NCBI GenBank assembly: GCA_000469685.2
Contig: LS997567.1
Span: forward strand, 12,095,210-12,159,209
Length of the DNA: 64,000 nucleotides
DNA from: Haemonchus contortus
Lineage: Eukaryota; Nematoda; Chromadorea; Rhabditida; Trichostrongylidae
Direction of reading: 5' to 3'
How positions within the stretch are numbered: the stretch's first letter is position 1; each line of letters opens with the position of its first letter. The position numbers were made by a program, and so were the translations under genes. Positions 44,275 through 54,754 of this stretch are shown piece after piece. Below the pieces are notes generated by a model. It was not told where the DNA came from and did not search any database. It worked only from the letters and a program-made list of their open reading frames with translations.

Positions 44275-45650
44275 GTAATATTGTAATTTTTTTTTGAAAT
44301 TCTCCTCTTGATATGTGAGTGGGCGGTTGTTTAGGCTCGCTTCGATTTCGCCAAGAAGTGTTTCAATTTCTTTTCTAGTCATCTGAATTCCACTCATGAC
44401 CTTATAGAAGGAGTACTTGATGGATTTGATCAGTCGTCCGTTAAGAGCTCCTTGCCACGGAGCGTACGGAGTGATCGTTTCCCATGTCATTCCTTTTGTA
44501 GCCATTGTTTTAACTAGTGAGGGATCATCAATGGCAGGAAGCACAGCATTGCGAAGAATTTCGTCGCCAAGAAGAGAATATGGCCCATTGTCTGAGATGA
44601 TGCTTTTGGGAGCCCCTCGCCTTGCGAAGAAGCATCTTAACGAGTGGATCAGATGAGTAGTCGTCATGTCGGTGACTAGTTCGATATGAATTAGCCGAGT
44701 GGTTTCACACGTGATGACAATTCCGTGAGCTTTTTCACGAAGTCTTCATTCTTTGCTGTTATATTTCCGAAGCAGTCGTTTCCCACGTTTTCGAACGATC
44801 GAATTCTTGTTACTCCTTCTTTCGTTGAATAGTCCATGTCAGGATATCGATATGGAAGGTTATTCATTCTCTGGCATGGTATGCAGCGTTGCATAATCTT
44901 TTTCACTTGTTGGCGCAGTTTAGTTATCCAGTATTTTCGGCGAACTTTGGCCATAGTTTCCAGTTCCACAATGTAAGTCCGTGTGTGTGTGTTTTCGATG
45001 ATCACTTTGGCAGAATTCTTCTTGAGATGCGATGAGAACAGGTTGCCTGGATTCTCGCGACAGATGCGCGTTGTTTAGCCATCTGCGACACCGTAGGATG
45101 TTATTCTCATCAAATTGAGGATTCAGTTGTTCAAGAACCTTCAGTTGTTGTGGCGAGAAATTCGTCTTTTGGTGGTTCCTGATGATTATTGTAGGGGCCT
45201 TTCGTCTTTCGATTGCGTTGATGAAAGGTGAATGTTCCATAGGAGATAGTTCCGGGATATTCTTTTCAATGCGAGCACGTGACTTCGGGTTGAGCTTCCT
45301 CATTGTCATCCTTATGAAATGAAGAACGTTAGCTACTGTTGTCTGGCAGGACGATAGTTTGTTATGCCGTTTCCAGTCAAGTAATTGTGATGGTTGACTT
45401 TCTGATAGTAGAAAGGTCTTTACAGGGGTTGAACAGCAATCGCTATTGTTTTCTTCTGATTCATTCGGGAGGCGCATGAGTCGTGTTTTGTTGGGCCACT
45501 CATGGGTCGGTGTAGTAATGAATGTTGGTCCTGCCCACCAAATGTGGTTTTCGAACTCGTCTTTTGTTTCTCCTCTTGTACCGCAATCGGCCGGATTATC
45601 ACAAGTGGGGACATAACCGAACGAAACTGGTACTGGGAGACTACTGACAA
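44275..45650 (-). pseudogene. Element B RNase H end and integrase, N-terminal and core parts
   Basis: 45420-45650: PLVIIRPIA-type remnants and, in the parallel frame, FGYVPTCDNPADCGTRG, the end of Pao RNase H. 44920-45477: LLDWKRHNKL, NILRCRRWLNNAHLS. 44691-45005: RKYWITKLRQQVKKIMQRCIPCQ, the HHCC domain. 44275-44667: RRGAPKSIISDNGPYSLLG (catalytic Asp) and APWQGALNGRLIKSIK. The expected third catalytic residue Glu in this last motif is Gly. The frame is then cut by the Helitron at 44268. Confidence 0.8.
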
Positions 45651-45941
45651 TTTCTCGAATTCCTCTGTTCTGTTTTGTACTTAGACTCCTGTATTCCTGT
45701 CAGTTTGTACCTTAGTTATCCAGCTGGAGAGTGACTTCGGAATCCGAAAGTATTATACTCTCGATTGTCGACTTTGATCTGATAGTATTATAAATGAATA
45801 GGGCTAGCCTGGTCGCCACTACTATGCATTTGGTTCCAGTTTAGGAATGGTAGGGCTTTCTTTGATGGCTGGTAACTTGGACTTTCCAGCTATAAGGTGA
45901 GCCGCGTTTTTGGTTACCAGGTATGCACATGTTGTCATAGC

Positions 45942-47175
45942 TTATGCGCTTGCATCTGCGAAAACCATTAGACGTGCAGGTTGTCGAACTTCTGCGATCT
46001 TTCTCGGCATTATGTGCTGAAAACCTTCTGCGTTTCTGACGATTTCATTCCATTGCTGTTGGTGACCGATGGATAGGTTTGTATCCCAGTCATATCCATC
46101 TTTCCATGGTTGTTGCAGAAACTCCTTTCCTTTCAGGGTCAACGGTGTTAGCCAACCATGTGGGTCATAGACTGCAGCAACTTGCTCTGATACTGATCGC
46201 TTCGTGCACTTCTTCTCAGGTGGATAGGTACAGGTCAGAGTGAGCTCGTCTCTTTCGTTGTGCCATGGTATCCCTAGAACTTTCTGGAGCAGGTTAGAAC
46301 TGCGATCCTCCTGATTTATTTGGGCGTTTACTTTGCAGCTATTCGAACAGGGAGGTTCACATTCATTTCTGCAAGCATTTTCCTGGAGCTTGCGTAGAGG
46401 TCGAGAGCCTTTGTTTCTGATGAGGCTGCGAGGATAACGTTGTCGACATACGTATTCTCCAACATGCGTTTTGCGAGCTCTGTGTTGCCTGAGTAATTCC
46501 GTGGATGGTGGCGCAAAGTTCCGGCTAAGAGAAATGGAGAACAATTGAAGCCAAATGTCACTCTCGTGATTATGAAGTGACTAGGTTCTCGGAAGAAAGG
46601 GGCTGGCCGATATGTCGGACCCATAAAAATCGAGTCGCATCTCTATTCTCTTGTTGGAGTCGGACTTGTAAAAATGCCTTCTCCACATCACTGAGGATTG
46701 CTATGTCTCCGATTCGAAAGGGTTGAAGAAGACACAGAAGAGGAAGCATTACCGGGCCTGAATTCAGCATGTCATTGAGGGAAGGGCAATTTTTATGATG
46801 GACGGATGCGTCGAAGACCACACGCAATTTCTTGGTGTTCTTGTGTGGTGTCACGATGGCTTGGTGTAGTGTGTAGTGGACGATTCTCTCTTCATGTTCT
46901 GTCAGTTCACCCACTTCTTCAATGATTTGATTTTCGAGTTGATTCATCATTGTATCGTGGTACTGATGAAGAAGCACCGGATTGTTTCTGAGTTTCTCCA
47001 TTTTATTGCGGAGTCTCTTCATGGCAATTCTTTTGTTGTCAGGAAGATTTTTTGCACCGTCTTTCCGTGGTAGTTGAACATAGTAACAGTCTTCTTTCTT
47101 CAAAATGGTGTCAGTGAATTTCTTCCATACTTTTTCATCCGATCCTGTTTCTTCTTGGCTCCCAGTCGTCTTCAA
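45942..47175 (-). pseudogene. Element B reverse transcriptase and start of RNase H
   Basis: RT in three frames. 46570-47175: LRVVFDASVHHKNCPSLNDM, then FRIGDIAILSDVEKAFLQV with the catalytic SDVEKAF and FLWVRHIG. 46328-46624: RVTFGFNCSPFLLAG and the box NTYVDNVILAAS. 45942-46544: QVAAVYDPHGWLTPLTLKGK and LMVFADASA, the RNase H start. The YxDD box is YVDN, as in element A. The remainder of RNase H (to about 45660) is fragmentary. Confidence 0.82.
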
Positions 47176-47600
47176 AATTAAGTTCGCGCCCTGCCTCTAG
47201 CAGAAGGACATCGGAAGAGTGATCGTTTTCTTCTAGAGGCTCTTCTTCTTCGTCATTCTGTCCTTGTTTCCTTCCTGTTAGGTAGTGTTTGCTGAGTGCT
47301 GGACCCTTCTTCCAGAAGGCTGAAAAAGTCAGCACACCCAAGCAACACCTTAGCTTCGACATCGGTTGCTGACGAATTGATTGAGAGCCTGATGTTATTT
47401 CTGATAAGATATTCTCTATCGGCTTTGGTAAGTTTACAGTGTTGCCGAGTTTCCATGATTCGTGAGATGCGAGTAACTTGGTGGATGTGAGAAGCTCGGT
47501 TTTGGTTCCACATCCGGATAGATGTAGCTCCACATCTTCTTGCAACCGAACGTCGTTATTGTTAGCTCCTCCGAGCTCATGTCTTTCAGTCGGAGTCGGT
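47135..47600 (-). pseudogene. Element B protease-RT linker
   Basis: Overlapping pieces at 47135-47545 and 47253-47513 contain SGCGTKTELLTSTKLL-type and VLLGCADFF words typical of the Pao peptidase C-terminal region (DUF1758 type), in two frames. The break is near 47400. Confidence 0.6.
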
Positions 47601-47604
47601 CAGC

Positions 47605-48020
47605 TCACTCCTCTTTCATAAAAGAGCGGTCAGTGCCGGTATCGAGCTGAACGTATATTGATTCCAATGATTGCGTCGCAGGATTTAGGACCTGTGCTCG
47701 ACCTGTTAGGATCATTGTGTCGCTGCTCTGGATTATAGTGATGAAATTCAGAGTTGTTGGAGTGGTTTCTTTATCTTCGTTGATGGAAGAAGCAAGGCTT
47801 AAACTTGCTTGAGGGATTTTCTTTGATGTCGACTGAGGCTTGCGTGAGGGAGCGTTCCACAGGTTTTTGGTGAAGCTCTGTTGGGGATTTTTCAAGTTGA
47901 CAGCCTTCATACAGATGGATGTGTGATGGCCGTGTTTGTTGCAAATCTTGAGTTTCCTTCGGTACATTGTGGAGTTACATGGTTTTTACTTCCGCAATTG
48001 TGACAAAGTTTGTTCTTCTT
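47605..48020 (-). pseudogene. Element B nucleocapsid and protease
   Basis: The first zinc knuckle CHNCGSKNHVTPQC (C-x2-C-x4-H-x4-C) is near 47965-48005 in one frame. The second, CNKHGHHTSIC, opens the frame 47605-47967 after a shift. Then TLNFITIIQSSDTMILTGRAQV and the retropepsin-type active site VQLDTGTDRSFM, with a stop shortly after. The DTG motif is intact. The protease cleaves the polyprotein in this family. Confidence 0.75.
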
Positions 48021-48060
48021 TATATTCTCTAAACGTTCTTTCCTTGATGGGAACTCAACT

Positions 48061-48104
48061 CAAGAGTGGTCATTTCGCAATTTTTTGCGAAATGACCACT
48101 CTTG
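48061..48104. repeat. 44-base perfect palindrome in element B gag
   Basis: CAAGAGTGGTCATTTCGCAA (48061-48080) and its exact reverse complement (48085-48104) around TTTT. It lies between the capsid and zinc-knuckle parts of gag, where the frame is broken. Possibly a small hairpin insertion. Confidence 0.9.
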
Positions 48105-48226
48105 TTACATCAAAAACATAAGACTACCTCCCCTTCCGACTGCCCTTTTATCCAAGAGTTCGGCTTCTAGTCTTTCTTGAAGTGCGGGTTGGCGTACTCG
48201 TTGATGTTGCCGTAATGCTTTTCGAC

Positions 48227-49175
48227 TTACTTCGAAATTCTCATTTCGGCTTCAATGTAGTCCTTTGCGGTTGCCAACACGATCGTGTGTCCCAAAGTTC
48301 CGCAAGCAGTTGCTACTTTGACGTAATATATGTCTCTGCACTGGTTCAGAGAATTTTCCCAAAAAAGCTTTTGGAAGGAACTATTATCGATGTCTTCGCC
48401 TTTTAGGTGTAGCTGACTTAAAGTTGAAGTGATGACAAGAAAAGTTGTTCGTGGAGTTTTCGCTGGTCCTCGAGTCGACCACCGAGCGCGCAGCATTTGA
48501 GCGTTTCGCAGAAGCTGATCGATTAGAGATTGAGTATTTCCATACTCTTCCTTTAAATGGGCAACCACCTGAGGGTAAGCTTGACGAGAGATTTCAAATT
48601 GTTGGATGCTCTCTTTGGCTTCCCCTTGGAGCGCGTCTGGAGGATAATTCATTTTGTAAAGGATATCGATGTTTTGGAAATGTACGGAATGTTTGAAAGA
48701 AGGGAATGTTTCCCATTCACATATTTTTCCGCTAGGAATGGGCGCAAGTTTGATTTTAGCCATCTTCATAATTTGAAGGCTTGATGTGCACTGTTCGCTT
48801 ATTGTATTTTCTCGTAGAGGACGTTGAGAGTGGTGATGGCTGTGCGCGCTCTTTGAAGAAGTTCCTGTGCTGCTTCTGAATTGGATTGCACCTTCTGATG
48901 AATTTCTTCAGTCTGGTTATGTCAGAACTGAGATCTTCGGCATTCTCGACATATTTCTCTAGGGCACAGTCGGCGTGACTTATTTCAGATTGGATCATTA
49001 TTTTTGTTTTACGAATTTTCTGCTGAAGTAATTTACTGTATTCTCGTCGTTGGGCTTCGTCTGCTGGCAATTCGATTCTAGTTTTCAAAACATCATCGAA
49101 CTCTTGCAAAACCACAGAGAGGAGAGAACTGGCTTTGGTTCCGATTCCCTGACGAGAAGATAGTGAAGACGTCAT
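48227..49175 (-). pseudogene. Element B gag (matrix and capsid region)
   Basis: Starts at the ATG at 49173-49175, about 215 bases after the primer site. The first frame (48756-49175) is helical and charged (QEFDDVLKTRIELPADEAQ, LLQQKIRKTKIMI). The second (48227-48769) carries the capsid-like block of BEL/Pao gag (DUF1759 type): WETFPSFKHSVHFQNIDILY, LQGEAKESIQQF, LKEEYGNTQSLIDQLL. One frameshift separates them near 48760, and another change near 48470 precedes the last part. The match to DUF1759 is from memory of the motif order. Confidence 0.75.
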
Positions 49176-49389
49176 CGCTGCGCTAGGTAAGTTTCGGCTA
49201 TGCGGATGGTGGATAGTATGAGCGGTACTGTTGACCCAAAATGATTTGAAAGTTGTAGTTGCACAGCAAGCGAAAGTGGAGAGCGTGCAAGAGGCGAAGA
49301 GATGTTGTGAAGACCCACGTTTGTCTGCGATGATGCTTCGTTGGGCTTCTTCTTTGTGCTACAAGGCTTATATCGATACGTGGCTTAAT

Positions 49390-49401
49390 GCCGATGCACC
49401 A
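49390..49401 (-). promoter_or_regulatory. Element B primer binding site (tRNA-Gly)
   Basis: TGGTGCATCGGC on the minus strand directly follows the LTR. It is complementary to the 3' end of tRNA-Gly (GCCGATGCACCA) over 12 bases. Element A uses the same tRNA. Confidence 0.75.
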
Positions 49402-49648
49402 TATGCGATTTTGTGGTTCACGTTTCACGGTATCTCAAACTTGGGTAATTGAACTTTAATAACAACATATATACAATACAAGCAAGAGGTATGTAAATCA
49501 AGGCACATAGGGGGTTTATACGGAGCATATTCGATCTATTCGAAGCGCCAGACAAAATAATGTATGACAAAACAATGGAGCCGTCAAAACATTTTTTCTT
49601 CTACGAGACAATACAACGGCAATTTCTGTAGCAGTACCATCTGCTATA
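49402..49648 (-). repeat. Element B 5' LTR
   Basis: 247 bases, TATAGCAGAT...ATCGCATA on the minus strand. Aligned over its whole length with 29844-30093. Bounded on the inner side by the primer site and on the outer side by unrelated DNA. Differences cluster in the last 40 bases next to the primer site. Confidence 0.85.
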
Positions 49649-49955
49649 ACAACGTCCACTGGAGATGGAACAAGCGAAAATTCGCTCCCTAACGCTAGAG
49701 CCTTCAGAATGGCAAGGAATACTAGGCGGTAAGACTGGATTACGGGAAGAGCGTAGAATCCGAAGCTGGCGATACTCTGCAGAGGACTTTCAAATACAGT
49801 CATCGTTAATTCACAGCTTTGCTCCCTTCAGAAATGGAGGGACCCCGTACGATGGGACTTACGCTTTGGAGATGTTGGCCGATATACCAAGTTGCTATAT
49901 ATTTGCTGTGCAATCGACCGATAAGTGGCCACTTTGTTCCCATTCGGGTACACTA
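49649..49955. other. Gap between element B and the mariner
   Basis: A 106-codon open frame at 49665-49985 (MEQAKIRSLTLEPSEWQ) runs into the mariner end; I recognise nothing in it and see no splice or coding support. Confidence 0.3.
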
Positions 49956-51153
49956 CGTAGGTTGCCTTTTATATTTCGGGAATAGAAAACAAAAATAAAT
50001 GTTAATCATTGAAAATCACTGCTGCCTTTGAAAATTTTCGTCAGTAAGTTCTACACACTTTCGCATGCGCTCGAACCAATATTTGAAGCGCTTCTGCCAC
50101 TCTGATTGAGGTAACTCTAAAACATACATTCTGAACGCATCGACGACTCAAAAAACGTTGACCTCTTATTTTATTTTTTTATCACGGGATAAGAAGAAGT
50201 CACTCGGAGACTATATGGTTGATGGCTCATGAAATAGTTGTTGTGAATGCTCAGAAATGCAGTTGTTTGAGCCGACGTGTGGGAGCTGCACTGTCGTGGT
50301 GAAGAGTGATTCGTCTTCGGCAGTTTGTTTTCCTGACTTTTTGAGGATAACTGACAAACAAATGGTTGTATACCACTCAGAATTGACTGTCCTGCTCGTT
50401 CTAGTGGTACGGTTGCGACATGTCTACTTTTTCCAAAAGAAAACAGTGTCCAAAACACGACCACTTGCTTGGGATTGCTTCGTGCGCGGATGGCTTTTGT
50501 TAGATTTGGCTCATCTTGAAATACCCATGCGGTCGACTGCTGTCCACTTTTGGACTCATACGAGTGAACCCATGATCCATCACCTGTCGCGATGTCATAG
50601 ACGTGTTTTCGAAGCTCTGCGACCGTATTTTCGAGCGTTTCTTTCGACCAATCGACACGAGCATTTTTTTGAGGGATTGACAAATTTTGTGGGATTAAAT
50701 TTTCTTACAGTCAAATGTTCATGCAATATTGAATGAATGCTGGTCCCTTCAATGTCTAAGGTTGTCCCGATCTTATAATAGGTCATATGACGATCTTGCA
50801 ATACTAGTTTGCGCACAGCATCGGGACAACAACTGATTTTGGAGACCTCCATGAAATTCGTCTTGGAGCAAACTACGACCTCTGTTAAATTCTCTATATC
50901 GTTGATAAGCACTGGTCCTTGACGGAGCTTCATCGCCAAAGGGGGAGGGGAGGTTAAGGGGGAAGAGGTTCGCCCTGAGTGGGGGTGGGGGCGCCAAGGG
51001 CCCGAGTAAATTTTTCAAGTTAATGTAAACAACACAAGGAGCGCTCACATGTCAAAACGTTCTAAGTAAGTACAGCTTCAAAAGAGTCAAACTTTAGTTG
51101 CCGGATTGCAACACTAGGAATGCTAAATCCCGGAATATAAAAGGCAATCCTCG
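49956..51153 (-). mobile_element. Decayed mariner transposon
   Basis: 1198 bases between TA (49954-49955) and TA (51154-51155). The ends are inverted repeats of about 29 bases: CGTAGGTTGCCTTTTATATT at the left and CGAGGATTGCCTTTTATATT, reading in from the right, with about six differences. Contains one transposase pseudogene on the minus strand. Confidence 0.88.
50010..50939 (-). pseudogene. Mariner transposase
   Basis: A DDE transposase that cuts and pastes the element at TA. From the right: helix-turn-helix part MTYYKIGTTLDIEGTSIHSI and LHEHLTVRKF (50595-50939); then ARVDWSKETLENTVAELRK, YDIATGDGSWVHSYESKSGQ (first catalytic Asp), STAWVFQDEPN and SRHVATVPLERAGQ (50171-50683). The HHDNA motif with the second Asp is destroyed (SPRQCSSHTSAQTTAFL). 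The C-terminus continues in another frame to WFERMRKCVELTDENFQ, ending near 50012. At least two frame changes. Confidence 0.85.
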
Positions 51154-51271
51154 TATTCCAACCCTGAGGAAAATGAATAGATGTGGAGGAAACACATCTG
51201 TAAACGCAGCGATCGATAATGGCAACTGATTTCGACCAGGTTCGATTTGTACTACACGACATGAGGCTCCA

Positions 51272-51545
51272 ATTCACTACGCATTTTACCCGAGAAGAAA
51301 GATAGAAGTATGTGTGTTGGTGTTTTGGTGGAACTTTACCTGGAAACTCCCAAGTCCTGTTCCCGTAAACCTAGAACGTTCAACTTCGATAGGAGTACAG
51401 GTGGCAGGATGGAAACACTGCAGGTAGGTGAAGAGCAGGACCTTTCGCAAAGGGGAGGGGCGTACGCAAAGTGTTAAGTTATTCTACACTAAGGGGGCGG
51501 GGCTAAGATCGAAAATTCATACCTCTGTTGGAAAAGTTTCAGAAT
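51272..51545 (+). mobile_element. Helitron relic related to 43424-44268
   Basis: Plus-strand order: TCACTACGCATTTTACCCGA resembling the Helitron 5' end, a short GTATGTGTGTTGGTG tract, then one and a half of the same tandem units in reverse orientation (TCCTGTTCCCGTAAACCTAG, AGGAGTACAGGTGGCAGGAT). No clear 3' hairpin, so probably truncated. Confidence 0.5.
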
Positions 51546-52804
51546 GCGGAGGAAATGGTTAGGGAGCTGAAAGAGAGATGCTTCTGCGCAAACTTTTGTT
51601 GCAGGAGAGGTCTGCAATGAAATGGACGGGGTTATGATCGACCACTAATTAGTCTGCTCAAATATATCGGGCGGATGTACTCGAGGCGATCTCAGCGTTC
51701 GAATTCAGAGAGAAGTATCTCACCCTGATACACCAAATATTCCGGTGAATGACTTCATCACAGATGAGTGGTGGTGGGTATACAATGCACGTGTTAGTGT
51801 GAATAGCCCAACTGGTTTTCAACTTCTCTTCGGCTCTTTTCTCGAGTCGGCATTAAGAAATACTTCACAATATAGTATGAATGCATGAAGGAAGGACTGC
51901 ATAACTACACTACTACTCTTATGCAAAATGATATGAGTAGCGCAGTAGCAAGGCAGTAAGCAACTGACCTCGTTTGTCACCAATCGCTGACAAGTAGAAA
52001 AAAAAAAGTCGTTCAAATCTTCCGGTGCACTCACAATACAATGCGTAGCTTCAGAAGGCGCGTTAACTTAACGACGAAACCTCCTGGAAGACCTGAAGTT
52101 TCAGTCGGTCTCTGTGAAATGCCTTATAAAAGTAGTTGAGCCGTTCTGCAAGTATAAAATAACCTATATAAGGCAAAGGCCAGGTCTTGTAGGTTCTTTC
52201 TTCTAACATCTTTCTTGTTCTTTCTTTCTTTCTTTTTTCCTCTTTCTTTCTTTCAGTCTCCTTCAGGAATTGTAAGAGAATTGCCTCATTACTGGAAACA
52301 GTTAAGTGAACATTTGGCCTCTGTTCTTATTATGTTGCACTTTTGGTAGAACTTATACTCTTGCGTTATACAAGATAAGCCAAAAGTAAACATGTACACA
52401 AAACATCAAATGTTATCTAGAAAAAGTACAAGAAAGTACAATACAAATATAACCTCTTTCCAAAGTACTTAATTCAAACTCTCTCGCTTCCACGCTAGCC
52501 CGGCGACGACGATGGAAAGCGTCGACGATGGCACGCAGGAAGGACTCGTCGATTCAAATACAGGCTTGTTGCAATTCCTCTTCGATACTATATAAGATGT
52601 TGTGTGGTCTGGCGCTTTCTTTTTCTCCATTGTACCATATCACTTGCATCAAATGTCAACTCGTTGATCATGAGCGGACGCTAGTAACGTCTCCATTAAC
52701 CCCTGTTGCGAGTGATCTAGTGGGCGATATCTGTTCGAAGGTGCACAATACATGCTATCGCTTTCGTTCAAAGCTCCCGTAAATAGTGATCGTTCTACGT
52801 TCTG
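51546..52804. other. No recognised gene; one pyrimidine microsatellite
   Basis: 52198-52257 is a CTTT/TTTC-rich tract ending TTTCTTTCAG. Otherwise short frames only. Confidence 0.4.
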
Positions 52805-54160
52805 AGGGATACAGTCAGTGTGCACACTATTCCACGATCAGCATTTGTTCAGCCTGCTCGATGTTGGGTGTAATAAGCACGATGTCATCTGTAAAGCGGA
52901 GATGATGAAGGTAGCGGCCGTCGACCTTCTTTCTCAAGTCTTCCCATTCCAAATGACGCATGATATTCTCGAGAGCGGCACTGAAAAGTTTGGGCGAAAT
53001 GGCCTTGCCAGACACTTCCCTTCGCATTGATAATGACTTCTTTGAAGAATTGTTAGATCTTGGTCGCTAAGTTGTTGTAGACTTACGAAGCAACGTTACA
53101 TATTGAAAGGGAACACCCTGGTTGCCCAGGACTTCAATTACTGCTTCTGTCTCGACGGCATCGAAGGCTTTCTTCAAATCGATGAACGTAAGACATAACG
53201 GCATTTTGTACTCCCGCGATACTTCAATGAGTCTTATAATGGTGTGGATGTGATCGATTGTACTGAATCCTCGCCAAGACTCTGCTTGCTTGCATGGCTG
53301 TCCTTCATCTAATCTTTTGCCAATCCCGTTAAGGATGAATCGTGTGGAGAGTTTATCAATTGCAGAGAGCAGTCGAATTTGGCGATTATTGCCGATGTCG
53401 TCTGAATCTCTGTTCGTATACAGCAACATGGTCTTGCTAATTTTCCAAGAAAAGGGCACTTTGCATTCCGACAGGAACCGCGTGAAAAGCCGGGCCAGGG
53501 TTTTGACAGTGACCGCTCTCTAGATAGTCTGCTTTGATTTTGTAAGGATCGGGTGCCGTACCATTTCTCATCGCACGTCGAAGGGAGAACTGAAGGGGCG
53601 ACGTATCCGTCTTGCCTCAAATGGTAGGTAGGCAGGTAGACGTGGCTGTTTAAGTGATCAGAGTAGAAGTCGTAGATGACCTTCTCCATTGCCCTTCGGG
53701 ATGCAGTAGCAGTTCCATCTAAACGACGAAGGGAAGTCATTCTGGTCTTATGACTCCGGGTGGCTTTGAGAATGCTTGTCTCAGCCTCGGCGGCTTTAGT
53801 CAAAACTGCTGCCTCCTCCTTTTCAGATTCTTCTTTATCACTTCACTGCATAGCTTCGCGAGTTCGGACATTAGCATGTTGTTGAGTGCAGCTCGCCAAC
53901 TCCAAGCTGGCGTATCACCGAAAGTTTTCGAATTTTCGTATTCCTCATCGATGTTGTCGCTAACGGAATCCCCCACAAACTCGCCAATAAAGCGAAGTGA
54001 TCCCAGTTGTCAACAGTCGTGGGGCCTCGTTTCTGGTACTTCGTAGCTCTTTCTCCACGCAGCGGAATCTGGCGCAGAGGGGACGATGGTCTGACCTCAT
54101 TTAGAACTTCAGAACAACAGCGATGTCGGTCATGCAAAACGTTCGATTGACGATGATATG
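52805..54160 (-). pseudogene. RTE fragment, truncated at both ends
   Basis: From the right: endonuclease end (FCMTDIAVV-type reading near 54120, SDHRPL), the linker with RARFRCVEKE, 53309-53803 (SHKTRMTSLRRLDGTATAS, SRRAMEKVIYDFYSDH), 53067-53459 (RQIRLLSAIDKLSTRFILN, MPLCLTFIDLKKAFDAVE) and 52827-53027 (GKAISPKLFSAALENIM, LRFTDDIVLITPNIEQAEQ). It breaks off just after the catalytic box, so it holds exactly the part deleted from the RTE at 15688-18987. Several frameshifts. Confidence 0.85.
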
Positions 54161-54273
54161 ATTTATTTAATCACGAGTTGGGCTACGCACGCTAACGCGT
54201 GCACCACATGCTCACCATCCCTTACCTACGACTCGCTAGAGGGCCATTATACACAGTATCTTAAGACCCACAG

Positions 54274-54313
54274 GGTTGGCGATTTATGGACAAAACCTCG
54301 TGAATCGCCAACC
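54274..54313. repeat. 11-base inverted repeat
   Basis: GGTTGGCGATT (54274-54284) against AATCGCCAACC (54303-54313), 18-base loop, at the left edge of the inverted-arm composite. Confidence 0.75.
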
Positions 54314-54511
54314 TTGTGAAGCTTCGCATCGCGTACTGCGGCGATCGACAGCAGTTAACAAAAACATCAATTCGAAACAATTAATATCATGTAAAGCTTT
54401 CAGCTTAACGGTCCTGTGCTGATATCGGCTGACTGGCTCAACACGTTGTACGCATGTATGCTGATAAGCTATGGCATATCAGCCATTAAGAAAAAGAGGG
54501 CGACCGGGATC

Positions 54512-54585
54512 ATGGCAGTGTAAGGGATATAGCACGGTGCCCTGAAAGCACAAGTACGGGTTCGAGTCCCGTCTGAGGCTGATTT
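54512..54585 (+). other. tRNA-like sequence in the left arm
   Basis: GGCAGTGTAAGGGAT resembles an A box and ACGGGTTCGAGTCCCGT is a complete T arm with B box; between them GTGC-CCTGAAA-GCAC could be an anticodon arm. The acceptor ends do not pair, so it is not a working tRNA. Related copies: 55810-55890 (minus) and 56066-56112 (plus, partial). Confidence 0.45.
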
Positions 54586-54754
54586 TTTGTCCATAAATCA
54601 GAAACGTTGTGAGACTTTCGCATCGCGCACTGCGGCGAAAACGGCAGTCAACAAAAACATCGAGTTAGAACAGGTGTCGTAAGACTTCCCATTTCATAAT
54701 CGTTTCCTCACCGCGCTCACGTGACATTCACACCCTTCATCGTGCCATAAATAG

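Larger units (their letters stand above)
29844..49648 (-). mobile_element. BEL/Pao retrovirus-like element B (outer)
   Basis: A minus-strand LTR retroelement spanning 19.8 kb, of which about 9.7 kb is inserted element A and 0.85 kb a Helitron. Order from the right: 5' LTR 49402-49648, tRNA-Gly primer site 49390-49401, gag, zinc knuckle and protease, RT, RNase H, integrase, env, accessory ORF, 3' LTR 29844-30093. LTRs of 247 and 250 bases align throughout with about 17 substitutions and small gaps. Flanks read GCAAC (left) and ACAAC (right), a possible 5-base target duplication with one change. BEL/Pao is shown by the Pao-type RT and RNase H and the gag/protease order. All genes are broken. 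Confidence 0.88.

Noticed and set aside
49665..49985. 106-codon plus frame between the BEL element and the mariner
   Set aside because: It crosses the mariner boundary and has no recognisable features.
54563..54579. Functional tRNA gene suggested by a perfect T arm
   Set aside because: Acceptor ends do not pair, and the similar diverged copies nearby show a repeat family.
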